Under the pieces are notes generated by a model. That model did not search any database. It saw only the letters and a program-made list of their open reading frames with translations, and was not told where the DNA came from. From Argopecten irradians (lineage: Eukaryota; Mollusca; Bivalvia; Pectinida; Pectinidae), in the NCBI RefSeq assembly GCF_041381155.1, contig NC_091142.1, forward strand, positions 22,096,362 through 22,160,361: a stretch of DNA of 64,000 bases. Direction: 5' to 3'. Positions 24,301 to 35,662 of the stretch are shown piece by piece; within the stretch, counting starts at the first letter, position 1, and every line of letters starts with the position of its first letter. Both the position numbers and the translations under genes were made by a program.

Positions 24301-27300
24301 AATAACACTGCATCCACATTGTTTCAACCCTGACTACACCCCTGTTCTGGTAATGCATACATGTATAACATTTAATGATGCTACCCAAAGTAGAACGCTA
24401 CTGAAAATGGGACAATTATGAGATACGCGTACCTGATACAGAATTACAAACTCATCCATATTGTAACAATTACTGTCTTGGCCAAATATTATGGTGCTAA
24501 TACATGTACATGCAATAACTGGTAATCGTATGCATGTATTTCTTTCTCTCACCTATTGTGTAATATTTCTTTTTAGTTTAAAGATGCTCAATCGCCGACA
24601 GAGCATAAACAATACTCATTCTTTGAACAATGATAGGTATTTATTCATGTAAATGTATTTTATTAACACAAACGATGATATAAAATAACTTGTTTGGCTT
24701 TTTGTGGATGCACAATCAGTATTTCATTCCATATAGGGCATAATGTCATACACTTTTTATGGAGACAATTAATTATTTTTGATAGTTTTATCTCAAAGTA
24801 AAAAGAAGCTCAATCTTTTTAATGGTGGTAATGGTGTAAAGTAAGCAACTTTTGTAACCGAAGAATAGTACTAATTCATGAGCATCTGCTTCTGTTTTTG
24901 ATAGAGAAAAAAACCCAACATTCTTCAGTGGGAAAATGTCAGGGAAAAAACTCTTTGTTCAAAGACTCGGTATAGAAAAATGTATCTACAATATAGCATG
25001 TATAAAATTGTTTCAATTTTGGAAATGTCACATTATTCAACTTCACAATATAAGAATGCTATATAATCGTGTGCATGGGGCATTCGAGCTCCATGTTTTG
25101 CGCTGACACGACGTAATGTTAAAAAAGATAAAGTACCAAGAGTTATCTCACCTACCATATATGCCCATTCTCGTTGCTTTTATATGAAACATTCTCAAAT
25201 AATTTATGGTAAAATATTAAATGACAAGAGTTATATATAATTTAATTTGCATAAAAAAATGAAAAAATACTCAATGGTGCCATCTTAAAAGATAAGGGTA
25301 ACATCTATATGTAGACGACTAAGGATTTGGTACAGAAAGTACATTAAATGGTCTAAACGAAAACTAAAATAAGATCGAAATGGATATGAAAAGGTGAAAT
25401 CGGTTGTTTAAAAATCATGCGTAGTGAGAATACACCGATATTTGCTCAAAATAGGAGTTGCATGCTCACTATTAGTAATTCATAATGTACAGTACGTGGA
25501 ATGTAAATCTAGCCACGATACATGTACAAAGTGTGTATGTAGTGTGAGTAGTTTGTCGAGTTCCTTTCGCAATATAAAAAGTTATTTCGTATATATCAAT
25601 CTTGCATACATTATTAATATAAGTGATACAATCACAAGTCCAAGACCACTGATTTTCCATGTAAGATTAGGTTTTAAGCACATGCGTTTGTAGTTCATAC
25701 AGAGCTACCTAAAACGAATATACATGCCCGGCCTTCTATACCTCCTAGTAAGTAAGGGATATAAAAAAGTACGACTATAAAAAGCATACAAACGTGAAAT
25801 AATGTTTTCCTTGATCATTGCTTTGCACAAATTGTAGCTCTAAAGACGACACAATTTTCTATTTTAGTCCTTTGAGCTACAATATTGCAGCTCAGCTACC
25901 TAAATTAGCTCTATTCTGTTATACTTTTTAAGCAATGACCCGCAAGCTGCTGTTCTTTTTAAAAGTACAATATAAATCGTCCTTCACAGAATGTTCATGT
26001 AAATTGCACAAGTAGTTTAATAACATCTTAACAAAACTCCTATTATTGTCGAATAAAAAAAAAACCTTTCCATTTACGTTATTTATTTTTATTCATGTTA
26101 TACATTAGTTCACCGAGAAATTGCACGAAATTGCACGGTATGATTTTTTCTCAGGCTGAACGATTCGATCTGTTCAGTACAGTGTAAATAGTCCTACATA
26201 CCCGTTTTAAGGAGTACCGATAGATACTCTTAGCGGTATTTGAATAAAAATAAACACATGATTTTCTAAGGAAATCCGTATGTAAATAGTAATACATAGG
26301 AAGAAGGAGACATGCAGTTTATGTAAGAACATGATCTTCAAAAGTCTTGAAGTGCTGTTTTATATTGATAATAAAAATACATTATCTGCGGAACTTGAGT
26401 TTTTTTATATATAATTGTAATGTTAAAGATGCTCCACCGCCGACAAATGGTATTTTTTCACTATCAAAAACATGAGCAGACGATTTAGTATTTTTCTTCA
26501 GTTACAGAAGTTACTTACTTTACACCATTACCAACATTGAAAAGTTTGAGCTTCTAATTTTACTTCAAGTTAAAGATATGAAAAATAATTAATTGCATCC
26601 CGAAAAAAATCCGTGGCACTATATCCTATATGGAATGAAGTACTGATTGCGCATGCACCAAAGGCAAAATAAATTATTTTATATTACATTATATTTTTTG
26701 TGTTAATTAGACATATATATACACGATAAAACACCAATTATAGTTCAATTAATGAACATCATTTATGCTCTGTCGGCGGTGGAGCATCTTTAAAGCAAAT
26801 TAAATCTATATGTAATATGCAAGATAACTAGTGTACGTATTTCTTTAAACGTATCAGTATCTGTATAATTAAAATAATGGCATCGTTTCATTGATGCCGG
26901 TAGGTATGGTATATATGATAATGGTATAGTTTCGTTCTTAACGGTATCCATCCCAACTATGATGTGCCTGACTCTTTTATAAATTTTATTGCTGATATTA
27001 AACATGTTAGAAGACAGTACAATTATATAAAACCGACTAAATTTGGGATATCATAAATTCTATTCTTCCAGCCTGACTTAATCATTCTCTCGACCTCGAC
27101 ACCAACCTGTACTGGCCTTGAGTTGAGTGTGATTAACAGTGAGGAAGGCTCTAACACAGGGGGCCAACTCAATGAAAAATGATGTTGTTATCCAGGGTTT
27201 TTTTTTGTATTTGGTGGATGAACTGATGAGTATATATGACAGTCATGTGATGTTTTTCAAAATATACGAGATTTGAAAATTATTAAAAATCTAGATATTT

Positions 27301-29211
27301 ACTATAAAACAGAGAGTAAATATCCAGATTTTTCAATAATTTTTCACATCTCGTATTTTCGAAAAAAATCACATGGCTGTCATATATACTCATCTGTCCA
27401 TCCACCAAATACAAAAGAATGGATGACAACATCCATTTTCATTGAGTTGGTCCCCTGTGTGCACTATCTATAAAAGCGGTAGTTTCATATTTAGTCGCAT
27501 TACCGCTATCGCGATAAAATATATTTCTGCATCAGAACAGAGAAATGGCAGTTTCTACTCCTGCTCGGCGCTCAGCATTAACATGCAATGTGCATCATGG
27601 AGCAAGTGATTGTCATTGTCAGACTGAGTCGGTGTGCCGTTTGGTGTCTGGGATATGTCGCAGTAGCACTATAAAATGAACAACAGGTCCACAATTTAAA
27701 GAAGACACAACACGAACAACTGCATTCTCCAGAAACATCCACTGATGGACGATGCACCTCGCACGCGGACGATGCCGCCCATCATTTATCTTCGCTTCTT
27801 GATAGGACGTTAACTTTCATATCGTATAATCAACGTCCCAATCGATACATTTGATTTTATTTTTTCTTCCTTTACTGCTTTCATCACCCTAAGATTGAAA
27901 CACATTTCAATACAGCCAATTCCTTTCTTTGGGGAGATTTGAGGATTATTTTCATTTATAGGTCGCTGTTGATAACATTATACCCCTTATATTGTAATTT
28001 GCTTGACGATTTCTGTTCACATGAAGTTCTGGTTTATAGTCTAGATAAGCATTCGAATTCTTTGGCTGTTAAATTAAACGTGAATCTATTGTTATAATAA
28101 TTGATGAAACTTAAAGATGCTATACCGCTGACGTATGGTATTTCTTCAAAAACCCGGAGCAGTGAAGTAATGATTGCGTATGCACTAAAAGCAAATTACA
28201 TTATTTAAAGATGCTCCACCGCCGACAGAGCATAAATGATATAAATCATTTTAACAATAATTGGTGTTTAATCGTGTACATATATGCCTAATTAACACAA
28301 AAAATAATATAAAATAATTTATTTCACCTTTGGTGCATAGGCAATCAGTACTTCATTCCATATAGGATATAGTGTCACGGAATTTTTTCGGGATGCAATT
28401 AATTATTTTTCATATTTTTAACTTGAAGTAAAATTAGAAGCTCAAACTTTTCAATAGTGGTAATGGTGTAAAGTAAGTAACTTTTGTAACTGAAGAAAAA
28501 TACTAAATCGTCTGCTCCTGTTTTTGATAGTGAAAAAATACCATTTGTCAGCGGTGGAGCATCTTTAATATGTGTTTTGGTGTTAGTTAGACACATATTT
28601 GCACGATTAAACATCAATTATTGTTCAATTGATGATTATCGTTTTTACTCTGTTGGCGGTGGAGCATCTTTAAACACAGTCATCTACTCATGGGTAGCTT
28701 GCGTTCGGAAACCACCTAGGCGCATTCTTCAACATTTTGCTTTAATTAGTGTGTAGAAACATTCCATCTTTCTCTATACAGCTGTGGTATCCATATTACC
28801 GCCTACAAGAGGAGGGGTACGACACCTTTACAATAGGGCCAGAGAAAGGCAAGACCTACAACTCCAAACATGGCTACCCCTGTAAGGCAGAGGAGGGTAT
28901 CGACAACGTCAAAGCGGAGGTAACCACATATTCGTACAAGGTCTATTATAAACTAACTTATTTTATATTGATTTACACGTTTATCTGAAATGTCACGGAA
29001 AGACAGGGTCTTTAAGTATTCATGCATTGTTCTGTATGATTGATAAGATACTCCTGTTAATCCCATACTCTATTCTGTATTCTTATAATCCCTAACATTG
29101 TCTATGTTTTGTAGGAGCTTGCAGCTCTGATCATCCCCGGTGGGTTCGCTCCAGATTACTGGAGGAGAGACAAACGCTTCCTAGACCTCGTTAAGGCTAT
29201 ATACCAGTCAG
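21315..29211 (+). CDS. PfpI/DJ-1 superfamily protein (class I glutamine amidotransferase-like), first three exons
   Basis: PfpI/DJ-1 proteins are small cytosolic flavodoxin-like enzymes described as proteases, deglycases or glyoxalases, with a Cys nucleophile. Three exons join in frame: 21315-21365 (ATG, 17 codons, donor GTAAGG), 28782-28919 (acceptor ATACAG, donor GTAACC) and 29115-29211 (acceptor GTAG, donor GTAATA). The 95 residues read MSGRVGILAEFNYEDLE, then LWYPYYRLQEEGYDTFTIGP, KTYNSKHGYPCKAEEGID and LAALIIPGGFAPDYWRRD. This matches archaeal and bacterial PfpI almost block by block, including the conserved Glu (residue 10) that pairs with the catalytic Cys and the PGG loop. The third exon ends in mid-codon after YQS. 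The next exon should carry the AICHG-type nucleophile elbow; I could not find it to the right, so the gene is partial, broken, or has another very long intron. The first intron is 7.4 kb and full of transposons. Confidence 0.88.
21860..22654 (-). pseudogene. Tc1/mariner-type transposase relic
   Basis: On the minus strand a DDE transposase is visible in pieces. NYWKDVIFSDESQIV at about 22450-22500 holds the first catalytic Asp, and YIFQQDNAMVHKARAKK at about 22198-22248 holds the second. They lie in different frames, with stops between, so the gene is dead. To the right the relic is cut at 22654 by the LINE sequence that follows. No clean TIR was found on the left; the downstream part (21893-22117) reads open in one frame but matches nothing I know. 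It lies in the first intron of the PfpI-family gene, antisense to it. Confidence 0.7.
22655..24160 (-). mobile_element. 5'-truncated LINE (non-LTR retrotransposon), C-terminal half of the reverse transcriptase
   Basis: A 463-residue open frame occupies 22757-24148 (minus) in a sharply GC-richer island. It begins after the point where the RT catalytic box would be. LEEQITWARMRFKPAKSRSL and EKPVKSLGKWFD are the palm-to-thumb segment of this LINE type. The frame continues through a thumb region (SWNDIWKMEGHRLSFLLK) to a zinc knuckle, CVLCRKPANLAHVLTSC, with GRYTCRHDQVL after it, then a low-complexity tail. The upstream RT, endonuclease and any first ORF are missing, as expected from 5' truncation during target-primed insertion. 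The knuckle and thumb resemble R2/NeSL-like or related elements, but the clade is not certain. The unbroken frame suggests a rather recent insertion. It abuts the Tc1 relic at 22654. Confidence 0.8.
24578..24915 (-). mobile_element. TTAA MITE family, diverged copy
   Basis: It opens TTAAAGATGCTCAATCGCCG and runs through GACAGAGCATAAAC, the CATTCCATATAGGGCATA block and TTGTAACCGAAGAATAGTAC to TTTTTGATAGAGAAAAAAA. It is orientated opposite to 26423-26793. The far TIR is no longer recognisable. Confidence 0.75.
25833..25922 (+). repeat. Short interspersed repeat (copy 3 of 3)
   Basis: It shares GTAGCTCTAAAGACGACAC, CTTTGAGCTACAATATTGCA and downstream text with 13126-13200 and 17500-17585. Confidence 0.55.
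26423..26793 (+). mobile_element. TTAA MITE family, complete reference copy (371 bp)
   Basis: Both ends are intact: TTAAAGATGCTCCACCGCCG at the left and its inverse, CGGCGGTGGAGCATCTTTAA, at the right. That gives a TIR of about 24 bp with TTAA as target site. The body is AT-rich and non-coding. It lies in the first intron of the PfpI-family gene. Relatives are at 5218-5600, 24578-24915, 28111-28673, 28205-28568 and 31640-31869. Confidence 0.9.
27154..27461. repeat. 308-bp palindromic (foldback) element
   Basis: The two halves are inverted copies of each other. ACACAGGGGGCCAACTCAATG at the left matches CATTGAGTTGGTCCCCTGTGT at the right, each shown with about one mismatch. TTTGGTGGATG, ATGAGTATATATGACAG and TATTTACTATAAAACAGAGAG lie toward the centre near 27305. 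Arms are about 150 nt with scattered mismatches. A transcript would fold into a long double-stranded stem. It lies inside the PfpI-family first intron. Confidence 0.8.
27462..28110. other. Intron DNA, no feature recognised
   Basis: This somewhat GC-richer stretch (27480-27800) has no open frame with exon borders. It could hold an unrecognised old repeat. Confidence 0.35.
28111..28673 (+). mobile_element. Older TTAA MITE split by a younger copy of the same family
   Basis: The left part 28111-28204 opens TTAAAGATGCTATACCGCTG. The right part 28569-28673 runs from TATGTGTTTTGGTGTTAG to GGCGGTGGAGCATCTTTAA. Together they are the two ends of one family member with an internal deletion. The sequence between them, 28205-28568, is a complete copy in the opposite orientation with its own TTAA ends. 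Confidence 0.8.
28205..28568 (-). mobile_element. TTAA MITE family, complete nested copy (364 bp)
   Basis: It starts TTAAAGATGCTCCACCGCCG and ends CAGCGGTGGAGCATCTTTAA. The body matches 26423-26793 in reverse. It sits inside the older copy 28111-28673, with TTAA at each junction. Confidence 0.9.
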
Positions 29212-30060
29212 GTAATACTTAATTACACCCTATTAAGTTTTCTTTCTGCTCGTTCTCAAGTTACAAAACTTCGGAGACGAGTGCACAAGATTTGCCTCAC
29301 ATCACGAGTCAGTACATAAAGATAATCCCAAGTAATACTATTTTAAAATAGCACTGATCATTATAAAAAAAACACTAGAAAAAATAATTTTAGATATCAC
29401 TAAATAAAAAATTACAAACACGGCTGTGTCATGTAGCTGCAACTCCAAAAAGTGGTTCCTTAACTTAAGATAACCTTGAGACAAAAAAGTCGTTAAAATA
29501 ATCAATACCTCATAAAATTATCGTGTTTAGTCGCATCATCTACCGTGTAACCGGTTATTTACGCCAGGGTCAATTAAGATTTAAAATTTTCGCAACATGA
29601 TTTTCAGGGTATATATGATTTAGCCATTTAAATATACATAATGTGTTTCGAGATTTAGTCCCCTTCGTGGTTTACAATACTTGCACGGAGTGTATATTGG
29701 TGTTTCGTAAATAGTGAAGCATTTTGTCGAGATCAAACTATACGTACATATGACCTACACAGATACTAGTTCATGATGCTATTCTTGATAATATAGATAA
29801 GACTACCGGGTTACTGATATATTATCAAAAGAATAAGTTATTTCTGTAGGTGATTGATCATTGATTTATATTATGACATTGGTTTATGTTTTTGTATTGT
29901 CGAAATATTGTACATTTGCTATATTCTTGACCATATGTAAGAAGTCTCTTACTACATTTCTTCTCTTGTTATAAAGTCTAAATAAAGACCATTATTAATA
30001 TAATTCTCCAAATTCCATGGTCACGCTTACGGGAAGATACGGTGAAAACCATAAAAGGAA
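29212..30060. other. Region after PfpI exon 3, no exon recognised
   Basis: It was searched for the expected next PfpI exon (a GxP-V-A-x-I-C-H-G motif) without success. The stretch is AT-rich and carries no clear repeat. Confidence 0.4.
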
Positions 30061-31447
30061 ATGGATATAGATGAAGCCATGGTGGTTCTCCTGTATTGCA
30101 GCCACCAAGGGCGTCATCCCGTTAGGGGAAGAGGAATTCCCCCAAGGACAATTTGCACACGACATGGTGATCGTATCAATGTAGTTGTCCGCGAAGGGTT
30201 CTTTAGGTTCGGTGGCTATTTAACTGAATCAAGCACACGTCGCCATTCTACTCTCAAATGGGCTGTGAAGTTGGACGATTAAACACCCCAGTATGATGCC
30301 AGTAGAAATTGCATTCCTAATAGTTGCGGAACCCTTGGTCCCTTCGTGCGATACAACAAACAATCTTGGATTTCTATCCTGCTCACATGTCTTCTTTGAT
30401 ATGCCCACCCATTCATTCGCTATGAATTTTACGGCAGGATTTTCTAAGGTTGAGAGTAGCTCAGCCATCGACTGATTCAACGGCTTCTGTCAACAATACT
30501 GCTGTGGATTTGTTAGGGCCGTTTTCGCTCCAGACCACAAGTATTGATGCCGCGGTGGTGTGACGCTAACTGATCCATCCAGAGTACCTTCTGCTGGCCA
30601 CTTCTCAAATGATCACCACAGTAGTTATAAAACCGCAGGTATGTTTATATTTCATTGTTGATTTTGCACGTTGCAATATTTAATTGAGATTTCGATCGGT
30701 ACTGAAAACATACAGTTACAAATGCGGACCATCATAATATTTCATATGCGAGGCTCGTGACATACTATCAATATACAACTGACAGTAATTATATACTTTT
30801 AAATTGTTTTCCCTATATTTAAAATAGGTCTGTTTGTAAACGTCGAGTCCAGCAATGTTTTATAAAGCAATGATTTCGACACATTAAAATGGTCCTGTTA
30901 GCTAACTTAATGGTGTTATTCGTTTTAGATTTTGTCGATTGAACATACATGTACATATACCTGTATGGATATAGGTATACAATTAAACCACAATACATAT
31001 ATCTTAATCATTTACCAACAGGGTTTGACGAGCTTCCCGAATACAACAACGCATTTATGCTGGGTGATATAAACGCATTAAAGTCCAAACCAACTGTGAT
31101 CAAAATTTGGAAGCAAAACTGACGTGACAAGAGGAGCATTGAATGTAGTCGGTACTGACGTTCGGCCCTTTGCAAAAGAACTAGGTTTTGGTGGCAGTTC
31201 TGATAAAGTATTGATGAAAAATCAGTATTTAGTCACAGGCATCTATCCGAGTATGGATTTTTTCGATGGAGGCGATTCTGGTTCTGCAGTGTTTTGCCAA
31301 GACGACAATGGACAATTGGTATGTGTCGGAATGGCAATCGGACATTGTGTTTTGAATGACTATCCGTATAAAGCTGGAATTGTGACACCAATCGATGCTA
31401 TACTTCAAGCATTGGGTTCCAATATTACTCTCGCTACATTTCCATAA
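30061..31447 (+). pseudogene. Decayed trypsin-like (PA clan) serine peptidase gene
   Basis: Protein pieces of one trypsin-like domain occur in order on the plus strand but in changing frames: AMVVLLYCSHQ, GVIPLGEEEFPQ (about 30100), VVVREGFFRFGG (about 30183), MGCEVGRLNTP (about 30259), NSCGTLGPFVRYN (about 30313) and NLGFLSCSHVFFD (about 30363; His in CAC at 30384). SIDAAV follows, with the Asp codon at 30546. After a likely intron (30645-31019, donor GTATGT, acceptor CAACAG) come FDELPEYNNAFMLGDINALK and an open 107-residue end at 31124-31447 with GGDSGSAVF (Ser codon 31277) and stop TAA at 31445. The His-Asp-Ser order and GDSGS motif fit a chymotrypsin-fold peptidase. At least five frame changes rule out a working gene unless the assembly is poor. 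Start and full length are uncertain. Confidence 0.75.
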
Positions 31448-31639
31448 ATTTACTTATATTTGTAGCACGTTTTCATAAAACGTATATGTTTTAATATATT
31501 TCATTTGTGAATTTTTCTTACGTGAAAACTTTAAGAACTTGTCCGTTTGGCTGATAAAGTAAATTTTAAAGCATAAATGAAAATGTCTATTTAACTGCAA
31601 ATTTGAACTAGTTAATAAGTTATTTTGCTTTTGGTATTT

Positions 31640-31869
31640 TTGGTATTTGCGCCATCAGTACTTTATTCTAAATAGGGCATAGTCCAATCAGGACGCAATT
31701 AATTATTTCAAATATTTTTGTATATAAAATAAGAAGCTCAAAATTTTCAATGATGGTAATCGTATGAAGTAAGTTATTTTTGTAACTGAAAATTAGAAAA
31801 CTAATAATTACTCTGTTCCTGTTTTTGATATAGAAAAAATTCCATTCGTCGGCGGTAGAGCATCTTTAA
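31640..31869 (-). mobile_element. TTAA MITE family, truncated copy
   Basis: It carries the CAGTACTTTATTCTAAATAGGGCATA, AATTAATTATTTC and TTGTAACTGAAAATTAG blocks (the first shown in part: AGTACTTTATTC) and one intact end, GTCGGCGGTAGAGCATCTTTAA. The other end is lost. Confidence 0.75.
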
Positions 31870-32010
31870 AATGTGTACTGAAAAAATAGAGAGCATATGT
31901 AGCGATTTTGGTTGACTCTCGGAAGATGGATGTGTGGAAACTTAACAAGTAGTCTATTTTTTTTTATAAAATTGCATCATTATCTATATAAGACAACTGA
32001 AATGAATAAT

Positions 32011-33205
32011 TTTAGCTCACCTGGTCCGTCGTCCGTCCGTCCGTCCGTCTGTCAACAATCAACTTCTTCTCTATAACCGCAGGTCGGATTTCAACAATAT
32101 TTGACTGGTGGCATCCTTATGGGCTACTAGCTGAAAATTGTACAAATGATAGGGCCGACCCCCGAGATGCCTGAGGGGCGGGGCCAAAAGGGGTCAATTT
32201 GTCTATTTCCATATAAACGACTTCTTCTCTGAAACTAAGCATGGGATAGCACCCATAATGCAATGGTAGCATCCTTATAGGGTGGGGATTCAAAATTGTA
32301 CAAAATGATGGGGCCGACCCGTGGGGGCCTGAGGGGCGGGGTCAAAAGGGGTCAATTTGACTATTTCCATATAAACGACTTCTTCTCTGAAACTAAGCAT
32401 GGGATAGCACTCATAATGCAATGGTAGCATCCTTAGAGAGTGGGGATCAAAATTGTACAAATGATGGGGCTGACCCCCTTGGGGGTCTGAGGGGCGGGGT
32501 CAAAAGGGGTCCCCATTTGGCTATTTCCATATAAACGACTTCTTCTCTGAAACCAAGCATGGGATAACACCCATAATGCAATGGTAGCATCCTTATAGGG
32601 TGGGGATTCAAAATTGTACAAATGATGGGGCTGACCCCCCTGGGGGCCTAAAGGGTGAAGTTAAAAGGGGTCAATTTGGCTATTTCCATATAAACGACTT
32701 CTTCTCTGAAACTAAGCATGGGGTTAGCAATCATAATACAATGGTAGCATCCTCTGAGGGTTGGGATTAAAAACTGTACAAATGATGGGGCTGACCCCGT
32801 GGGCCTAAGGGGCGGGGTTAAAAGGGGTCAATTTGGCTATTTTCATATAAACGACTTCTTCTCTGAAACTAAGCATAGGAGAACACTCATTATGCAATGG
32901 TAACATCCTTATAGGGTGAGGATTCAAAATTGTACAAATGATGGATCTGACCCCCTGGGGCCTTTAGACGTGGGGCCAGAAAGGTTAATTAGGCTACTAT
33001 TTTCATATAAATTACTTCCTCTCTGAAACCTATGTATTTTAGATAGCATATTTGTATGGTATCTATAGCATCATTATATGGTTTTGATTCAAAATTAAAC
33101 AAATTTTGGAGTCATTTTTGCTATTTTTTTTCTAATTGTAAGAGTCTTTGTGATAATTACTTAAAAAAAACAGGCGAGCGATACAGGCCCTCTGGGCCCC
33201 TTGTT
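32011..33205. repeat. Mollusc-type repeat with about six 160-bp tandem units
   Basis: It begins TTTAGCTCACCTGGTCCG followed by a CCGT microsatellite (about 32027-32049), and ends GGCCCTCTGGGCCCCTTGTT. Between them a unit of about 160 bp repeats at roughly 32170, 32331, 32490, 32650, 32812 and 32970. Marker phrases are AAAAGGGGTCAATTTGGCTA, CATATAAACGACTTCTTCTC and AATGCAATGGTAGCATCC. Repeats of this form are familiar from bivalve genomes. There is no protein coding. Confidence 0.85.
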
Positions 33206-34672
33206 ACATTTTACTGATGATTTTGAATGTATGTCACCTTATTAGCAAACTTTCTGTGATAGTTACCTTATTAGTTATTTTGTTGATTTTATATTTTTTT
33301 TTCTGTTTTTATACATGATGACTTATGTCCTGATTTCATTATATGATATTCGATGGCATTGGTTTTATAAGATTTGTGTGTAGAACCATCTTAACATACA
33401 TTGATTTCAGTTTTTCCTGTTGATAGTAACGGGATTCTACATTGATTAGACATGTTTCTACAACAATGTATCGCATGTATATTATATAGAAATTGCAATG
33501 TTACCGTAATTATTATTTTTCTTCGAACATATTACTGACTCATTTGGAATATTGAAATTATCGACGAATTGCTTCTTAATCAGTTGAACATTTAAAATTC
33601 ACAAACGTTTGGATAAATATAAAGAAGAAAGAGATTAATATGTACAATTGTAAACCTAACTCATACAAATACTGAAAACTGCTTTGGGACCTAATAAATT
33701 TATCATTTTGAGCAATATTTATGATTTTTTGTACTTAGACTGGAAGAATTCCTACAATTTTGCGTATTGTATATATTCATAAACATCGCACTTAGGGCGA
33801 AATTATGAAATCTCTTCGAAAACAAGTAATATTCTTATCAACACATTAAAACGGATTCTTAGGACATAAGCATCCATTCGGTTTACCAAAGTTGTGTTTC
33901 TATTGTTGTTGATTTTAGTGATTCAGAATATGTCTAATAGTCGCGATAGGATGTCATTTTCATATTGATGAATTTGTGTTGTTTTCAAATAGCTGCAACA
34001 TGAGGTAATTATGATGTTACATATTTTAATTCGAAAAATTCGTTTGAGAAGTTGCATTAAAACATTTTTAGATAATTAAAATCATAACAAAAACCTTAAA
34101 ACATATTGATGAAAATTCAGACTTAGGGAGACATCAACAAGGATAAATATGGATTAAAGTTACTTGTTGTACAATAAGGTTCCAGGTGTTATCTTTATGT
34201 TGCATTTAGAATATTTAAAGATACCTATTGCATCCAGTTTTTAGTCACAATTATTGTTCAGTTCAATAATATATTCCAGGCAAAATACCGTACTTATATA
34301 AACTGTTTCAATATTGAAATTAGCGATCAATCGCTTCTTTGTTAGTTGAACATTTGAAATTCACAAATGTTTGGAGAAATATAAAAAGACAGAGATGAAT
34401 ACATAGTTCATTAATCTATGTTTTTTTTTATTATCTTTTTTATCTTTGTTTTTGATTTTTTAGTTTATATTTTACATCTAGACTGGAAATAATTCCTAGC
34501 AATTTCCTCATTACATATGTGTTTATTATTATGGATTCATCAGAGTTATGTCCCTTGGATGATACGTAATTATCGTTTTATATGATTTGTCTGTTAGCTT
34601 TTTGACAAATTTGACTTGTGTTAAATATATTGTGTTATATCAAATTACAATACGTGTGGGATGATGTGCTTA
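33206..34672. other. AT-rich intergenic DNA with a diverged local duplication
   Basis: No gene is seen. A phrase of about 90 bp (AGTTGAACATTTAAAATTCA, CAAACGTTTGGATAAATATA) near 33560-33640 recurs with changes near 34330-34410, and a weaker trace lies near 35515-35565. Confidence 0.4.
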
Positions 34673-34849
34673 AAGGGATAATTCAGTCTAAGAGAAACAA
34701 ACTAGTTCTAATGAACATGAGATTAAATGGTTTTACTGTGATATGCCGGAAAAAATGTGTTTAATGTTTAAAATTTCTCGCTGTCCGCCATTACACATTG
34801 TGGTCGGATGTCTTGTATGCCGAAATCTGATCGTGTAATAATGCCAACA
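34673..34849. mobile_element. MITE fragment of the AAAGGGACAATTCA family
   Basis: It starts TTAAAGGGATAATTCAGTC and reaches CCATTACACATTGTGGTCGG, a phrase also found at 56491-56512. The rest is replaced by the TA MITE copy that follows. Relatives are at 49950-50300 and 56488-56855. Confidence 0.55.
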
Positions 34850-34952
34850 TAATTGTTCCGTTATAAGCAAAGTTAGTTATATAAAAAGAAAATTACAATG
34901 TTATAATGATGTATTCGTGTACACATGTCCGTGATAAACGTGTTTTACTGTA
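34850..34952. mobile_element. Truncated copy of the 9412-9590 MITE
   Basis: It shares GTTATAAGCAAAGTTAGTTAT and the end CGTGTTTTACTGTA with 9412-9590. Its left end is missing. Confidence 0.5.
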
Positions 34953-35662
34953 GTGTATACGATATCAGATAAATTGCCTGGTCTAAAACAATCATTCATC
35001 AACTCCTCAGTGGTTATGTATTCATTGGTATCAACTAAAATCCTTAGCAATGACGTGTAGAGTATCGATGATGATATGAATTAAGATAAGAATAATGTAA
35101 AATGTGACCTAATGCCTTTTTATTCTGAACGTAGATGATGTCCCATGCCTTAGGTTACACTTTTTATGTTAAACCTGTGTTTTTTACACTTGTAAGAGGT
35201 ATCACGATTAAAAATATTTTGAATTTTGCTAGAATGGGATTATGTCATAACGACGTCATCACTTTTAAAATATTGTTAAGTAAGGAGGTTATGTAGATGT
35301 AAAATCATTTATTCATTTCAAGATATACTTAATACATTAATTTTCATTAGAGAAATTTCAAAACATGTTTTTATGAAAATTATTTCCAGCCTTACGTAAC
35401 AGTTTTGTTCCGTTCTTTTAAACGCTAGAATAAGATTTTGAAGATTTTCAGCTGACAGTGTTATTCGTTTTTAATTAGATAAAATAGTAAATTGTAAATT
35501 GAAACCATGTATATACTGAATCAATTGGTAAATAATTCGAAATTTACAAATGTTTGAAAAGGTCTATGATGGCTAGCAATGGGTGAGCTTTAAAGAAAAA
35601 AATAAATTGTACTAAATTTTCAGGTAGCCATTAGCAATATTTTTTTTAAATGAAGAGTTATG

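Noticed and set aside
27217-27240. Hammerhead core CTGATGAG in the foldback element
   Set aside because: No GAAA box follows at a workable distance; chance match.
30229-30480. 83-codon minus-strand frame
   Set aside because: It is antisense to the peptidase pseudogene, whose plus-strand motifs (His box, GTLGPF) are clear.
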